This document shows, piece after piece, positions 60,948-64,000 of a DNA stretch of 64,000 bases; position 1 is the stretch's first letter, and each line of letters opens with the position of its first letter. The stretch comes from Curvibacter soli (GTDB lineage: Bacteria; Pseudomonadota; Gammaproteobacteria; Burkholderiales; Burkholderiaceae_C), in NCBI RefSeq assembly GCF_029211125.1, contig NZ_JARGEN010000031.1, positions 1 to 64,000 on the forward strand. Direction: 5' to 3'. The notes beneath the pieces were generated by a model. That model was not told the origin of the DNA and did no database searches. It saw only the letters and a program-made list of their open reading frames with translations. Both the position numbers and the translations under genes were made by a program.

Positions 60948-62921
60948 ATGCCTTCCATGCGATTCGACACCCTTCACACCATCCTGCCCGCCACCGCGCG
61001 CGACGACCGCCAGATCACCCTGATCGAGGGCGACAAGGAGCAGCGCGTACTGAGTTTCCAGCGGCTGCGCCAGCGCGCGCTCGTCGTGCTCGGGGCGCTG
61101 CAGCGCCAGTTGATCGGGCCCGGCGACACGGTGATCCTCTGCCTCGGCGACAACGAGCGCTTTCTGGAGATGTTCTGGGCCTGCGTGTTGGGCGGCATCG
61201 TCCCGGTACCCCTGGCCCCTGGCGCCACAGATGCGCACCGTCGGAAGCTACTGCGTGTGTTCGCGCAGCTTGGCCCGAAGACATCGGTCTACATCGACAC
61301 CCCATCGCTGGAGCGCCTCGACGGCTTCGCCACAGCCCAGGGGTTTGCGAAGGAAGCCGCGGCGCTACGCGCCCGCGCCTTGATCCCGGGCGTCCTCGAC
61401 ATCGGCGGCGAACAGGGACAGCCCCTGACGCCGCAGCCGGACGATCTGGCGTTCATCCAGTATTCCTCCGGCTCCACGGGCGAACCCAAAGGCGTGCTGC
61501 TGACGCACCGCAACCTGTGCACCAACATCGCATCGATCATCGAGGCCGGGGCGTTTTCGGCCCGCGACGTGGCGCTTAGCTGGATGCCGCTGTCTCACGA
61601 CATGGGGCTGATCGGCTTCCACCTGAACATGCTGGCCTGCGGCGCCAGCCACGCGATCATGCGAACCGATCTGTTCGCGCGGCGCCCCCTGCTCTGGCTA
61701 GAACAGGCCAGCCAACGCCGAGCCACGGTGCTCTGCTCACCGAACTTTGGCTACCAACATTACCTACGGCAGTTCGCGCTCAAGCCGCCACCCCAAGGGC
61801 TGAACCTCTCGTCTGTACGGCTGATCTTCAATGGCGCCGAACCCATCTCGGCCGAACTGTGCCGACGTTTCACCGCAGCGTTGGCACCCTACGGCCTCAA
61901 GTCGAACGCAATGTTCCCGGTATACGGACTGGCCGAGGCGAGCCTGGCAGTCAGCTTTCCGCTACCGTCGATGACGCTCGAAACCGTCGACCTCGACCGC
62001 ACGGCCCTGCGCATTGGCGCGCCGGTGCACGTTGTCCCGCATGGCTCGGACCACGCGGCCGAATTCGTCAAGCTGGGCCGCGCCGTGCCCGGCTGCACGG
62101 TACGGATTGCGGATGACACAGGCGCTGAACTGAGCGACCGCACAGTCGGCCACGTTCAGATCCGGGGCGATAACGTGTCCAGGGGCTATTTCGGCGACGA
62201 GGCAGCCACCACGGCCTCGCGGTCACCCGGGGGATGGCTCGATACCGGGGATCTGGGGTTGCACATCGATGGACAACTTGTCATCACCGGACGGGCCAAG
62301 GACCTGATCATCGTCAACGGGCAAAACTACTACCCCGACGATTTGGAACTGATCGCTCAGCAGGTTCCGGGCATCGAGGCCAACCGCGTAGCCGCGGTCG
62401 GGGTGCGCGCCACCGGCGAAGACACTGAATCGGTCGCACTTTTCGTGATCCACCGCGGCGAACTGGCGGATTTCGTACCGAAAGTTCGGGCATTGCGGCG
62501 CGCGATCAGCCAGCAAACCGACTTGGAACTAACAGAAGTCGTTCCGGTCATGGCCATCCCGAAGACAACAAGCGGCAAACTTCAGCGGTATGCACTTGCT
62601 CATGCTTTCAAAGAAGGCGAGTTCGATACAATACGCACAGAATTGGCTGAATGTCTATCAGCGGACGCCGCAACGCCCCCTGCTGGGGGCGGGCAGAAGT
62701 CCACGGCCCTGCGCCTCAAGGAGATCTGCGAGCCTTTGATTCCAGACCAGCAGATCACGGTCCAAACCAACCTGCTGGAAATCAACCTCAAATCGCTCAC
62801 CCTGGCGCGTATTCATGAAGCTATCGAGCGCGAATTTCCCCAGCGGATCGAGGTCACCGATCTTTTCGAGTACCCGACGCTGGAGCAATTGGCGAACTTT
62901 CTGGACGAAACCCGAGCCTGA
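60948..62921 (+). CDS. Fatty-acyl-AMP ligase fused to acyl carrier protein domain
   Basis: A 657-residue protein. Residues 1-570 are a FAAL of the acyl-CoA-synthetase superfamily: YSSGSTGEPKGVLLTH (nucleotide binding), LSWMPLSHDMGLIGFH, FPVYGLAEAS and GWLDTGDLG with RAKDLIIVNGQNYYP. The last 80 residues are a carrier domain; Ser616 in INLKSLTLAR should take phosphopantetheine, but the usual Asp before Ser is Lys. It should activate a fatty acid to acyl-AMP and load it in cis. Overlaps nothing; starts 5 bases after the P450. Confidence 0.9.
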   Translation: MPSMRFDTLHTILPATARDDRQITLIEGDKEQRVLSFQRLRQRALVVLGALQRQLIGPGDTVILCLGDNERFLEMFWACVLGGIVPVPLAPGATDAHRRKLLRVFAQLGPKTSVYIDTPSLERLDGFATAQGFAKEAAALRARALIPGVLDIGGEQGQPLTPQPDDLAFIQYSSGSTGEPKGVLLTHRNLCTNIASIIEAGAFSARDVALSWMPLSHDMGLIGFHLNMLACGASHAIMRTDLFARRPLLWLEQASQRRATVLCSPNFGYQHYLRQFALKPPPQGLNLSSVRLIFNGAEPISAELCRRFTAALAPYGLKSNAMFPVYGLAEASLAVSFPLPSMTLETVDLDRTALRIGAPVHVVPHGSDHAAEFVKLGRAVPGCTVRIADDTGAELSDRTVGHVQIRGDNVSRGYFGDEAATTASRSPGGWLDTGDLGLHIDGQLVITGRAKDLIIVNGQNYYPDDLELIAQQVPGIEANRVAAVGVRATGEDTESVALFVIHRGELADFVPKVRALRRAISQQTDLELTEVVPVMAIPKTTSGKLQRYALAHAFKEGEFDTIRTELAECLSADAATPPAGGGQKSTALRLKEICEPLIPDQQITVQTNLLEINLKSLTLARIHEAIEREFPQRIEVTDLFEYPTLEQLANFLDETRA

Positions 62922-63129
62922 CTACTGTGCGCAATAATTATGACGGTTTGAAGTGCGCAGGATTTTTCAATCCTGCAGACCTTGAGTTCCTTCCATAGGG
63001 CACGCAGCTAGCGGTTAGCCCGAATCGTACAGTTCCAAGTTTTAGAGTGAAGCAGTGCATGCCCAAAATATTGTGGTCTAGCGTTCTCCTGAGCGTTCAG
63101 GAACACGAAAAGCAGGGGGGTGCACAGTG
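62922..63129. promoter_or_regulatory. Intergenic spacer with hairpin between the two FAAL genes
   Basis: A perfect 8-bp stem GCAGGATT/AATCCTGC with a 4-base loop (62957-62976) lies 36 bases after the FAAL-ACP stop, without a T run. AT content is higher than in the genes around it. It could be a weak terminator or processing site. The 205-base gap may hold a promoter for the next gene. Confidence 0.4.
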
Positions 63130-64000
63130 ATGGAAGCCACGCTTCTCGGTGCAGTTCCAACGCCGACGATCAGCGGAATTCCGCTGCGCAGTGCCGTCTT
63201 CTCCACCCTCACCGAAGCCCTGGACTACGCCGCCACCGGCGAAAGCGGATTCAACTACTACGACGGGCGCGACAAGCTCTCGGCGGTTTTGCCCTACCGC
63301 GAGTTGCGTCGGCGCGCCCTCGAAATGTCGCGCCGTCTGGCGCCGATCGGTCGCGGCCAGCGGCTAGCCCTGGTCGCGCACACGCATCCCGACTTCGCCG
63401 TGATGTTCTATGCGTGCCAGTACGCCGGGCTTGTGCCCGTGCCACTGCCCGCTGCCGTGCACCTGGGTGGCCGCGACGCCTACGTCCGCCACCTGCGGCA
63501 ACTGATGCGCGACTGTCAGGCGGTGGCCGCCTTCGCCCCGTCCGAATTCATCGGTTTCCTCAACGAAGCGAGCCAGGGCCTGCCACTGACGCTGTCGGGC
63601 ACGTTCGAGGACTTCATGCAGTTGGATGCGCAGGCCGATCTGCCGCCGGCCCCGCTGCCAACCGACCTGGCCTACTTGCAGTACACCTCGGGCAGCACGC
63701 GCTTCCCGCGCGGCACCATGATCACGCAGGCCGCGGTCATGGCCAATCTCAGCGCCATCTTCAACCATGGCTTCACACTCACTGTGAACGACCGCTTCTG
63801 CTCGTGGCTGCCGCATTACCACGACATGGGCCTCGTCGGCATCGTGCTGGGTTGCGTCGCCACGCAGCGCACGGTCGACTACCTGCCAACGCGTGAGTTC
63901 GCGATGCGCCCACGCCTGTGGCTCAAGGTCATCTCGCGCAACCGCTGCACGATCTCCTTCAGCCCGCCCTTCGGCTACACGCTGTGCGCGCGTCGCCTGC
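63130..64000 (+). CDS. Second fatty-acyl-AMP ligase (partial, runs off the window)
   Basis: At least 290 residues of a FAAL-type adenylating enzyme. QYTSGSTRFPRGTMITQAAV is the nucleotide-binding loop, and SWLPHYHDMGLVGIVLGC the FAAL hallmark. ATG 63130 follows an in-frame GTG by one codon and a GGGGGG stretch. It continues beyond the window, so its C-terminal domains (a carrier domain or others) are unseen. The presence of two FAALs suggests two different acyl substrates or an extension system. Confidence 0.88.
   Translation, partial: MEATLLGAVPTPTISGIPLRSAVFSTLTEALDYAATGESGFNYYDGRDKLSAVLPYRELRRRALEMSRRLAPIGRGQRLALVAHTHPDFAVMFYACQYAGLVPVPLPAAVHLGGRDAYVRHLRQLMRDCQAVAAFAPSEFIGFLNEASQGLPLTLSGTFEDFMQLDAQADLPPAPLPTDLAYLQYTSGSTRFPRGTMITQAAVMANLSAIFNHGFTLTVNDRFCSWLPHYHDMGLVGIVLGCVATQRTVDYLPTREFAMRPRLWLKVISRNRCTISFSPPFGYTLCARRL

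Overview
The window looks like chromosome of a high-GC betaproteobacterium of the family Comamonadaceae (Acidovorax / Alicycliphilus / Diaphorobacter type). This is inferred from very high GC, GC-rich third codon positions, the BPSS1780 and DUF3579 family genes, the rpsT-murJ pair, the hemC-hemD-hemX-hemY order, FlhDC, and several dispersed intergenic repeats that I associate with this family. No species can be named from the sequence alone.

Layout. 0-10.9 kb: a TonB-type lipoprotein, argF and argD, DUF3579, rpsT, murJ, an acyltransferase, an MBL hydrolase, a FecR-domain protein, a membrane protein and thrB. 10.9-22.7 kb: polA, a 238-bp MITE-like element, a fructosamine-kinase-like gene, a diguanylate cyclase, a Tat-exported dienelactone hydrolase, a ZIP transporter, glutaryl-CoA dehydrogenase with its divergent LysR regulator and a large simple-sequence repeat between them, an amidase and a small membrane protein. 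22.7-30.4 kb: an accessory region holding arsD-arsA, two toxin-antitoxin modules, a CpdB-like lipoprotein, a decayed gene and IS110 debris. It is bounded on the right by the 3' end of tRNA-Leu(CAA) and on the left by a 17-bp near-copy of that 3' end, so it reads as the remnant of a tRNA-integrated island. 30.5-44 kb: cysM, a NUDIX hydrolase, a TusA-like protein, galU, valS, a dCache-GGDEF protein, a VOC protein, the hem cluster and the decayed 5' end of ppc. 44-55 kb: a FlgO-like lipoprotein, MASE1-GGDEF, flhDC, a degenerate BLUF protein, sseA, a DMT transporter, a Rieske oxygenase, and xseB-ispA-dxs.

55-64 kb: an iron-responsive-looking bfd-tonB-exbB cluster loses its expected exbD. In its place begins a specialised-metabolism cluster: a MobA-like nucleotidyltransferase, a LicC-like nucleotidyltransferase, a Sfp-type phosphopantetheinyl transferase, a cytochrome P450, a fatty-acyl-AMP ligase fused to an acyl carrier domain, and a second fatty-acyl-AMP ligase that runs off the window. 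I infer a lipid-derived product in which a fatty acid is activated and carried on ACP, oxidised by the P450, and possibly joined to a nucleotide-activated head group. This is the best candidate in the window for an undescribed system.

Dispersed repeats recur: about seven copies of a ~55-bp hairpin repeat (one inside polA, one reaching into a start codon, one supplying a stop codon), two 238-bp MITE-like copies, and GC-rich repeat-like insertions inside valS.
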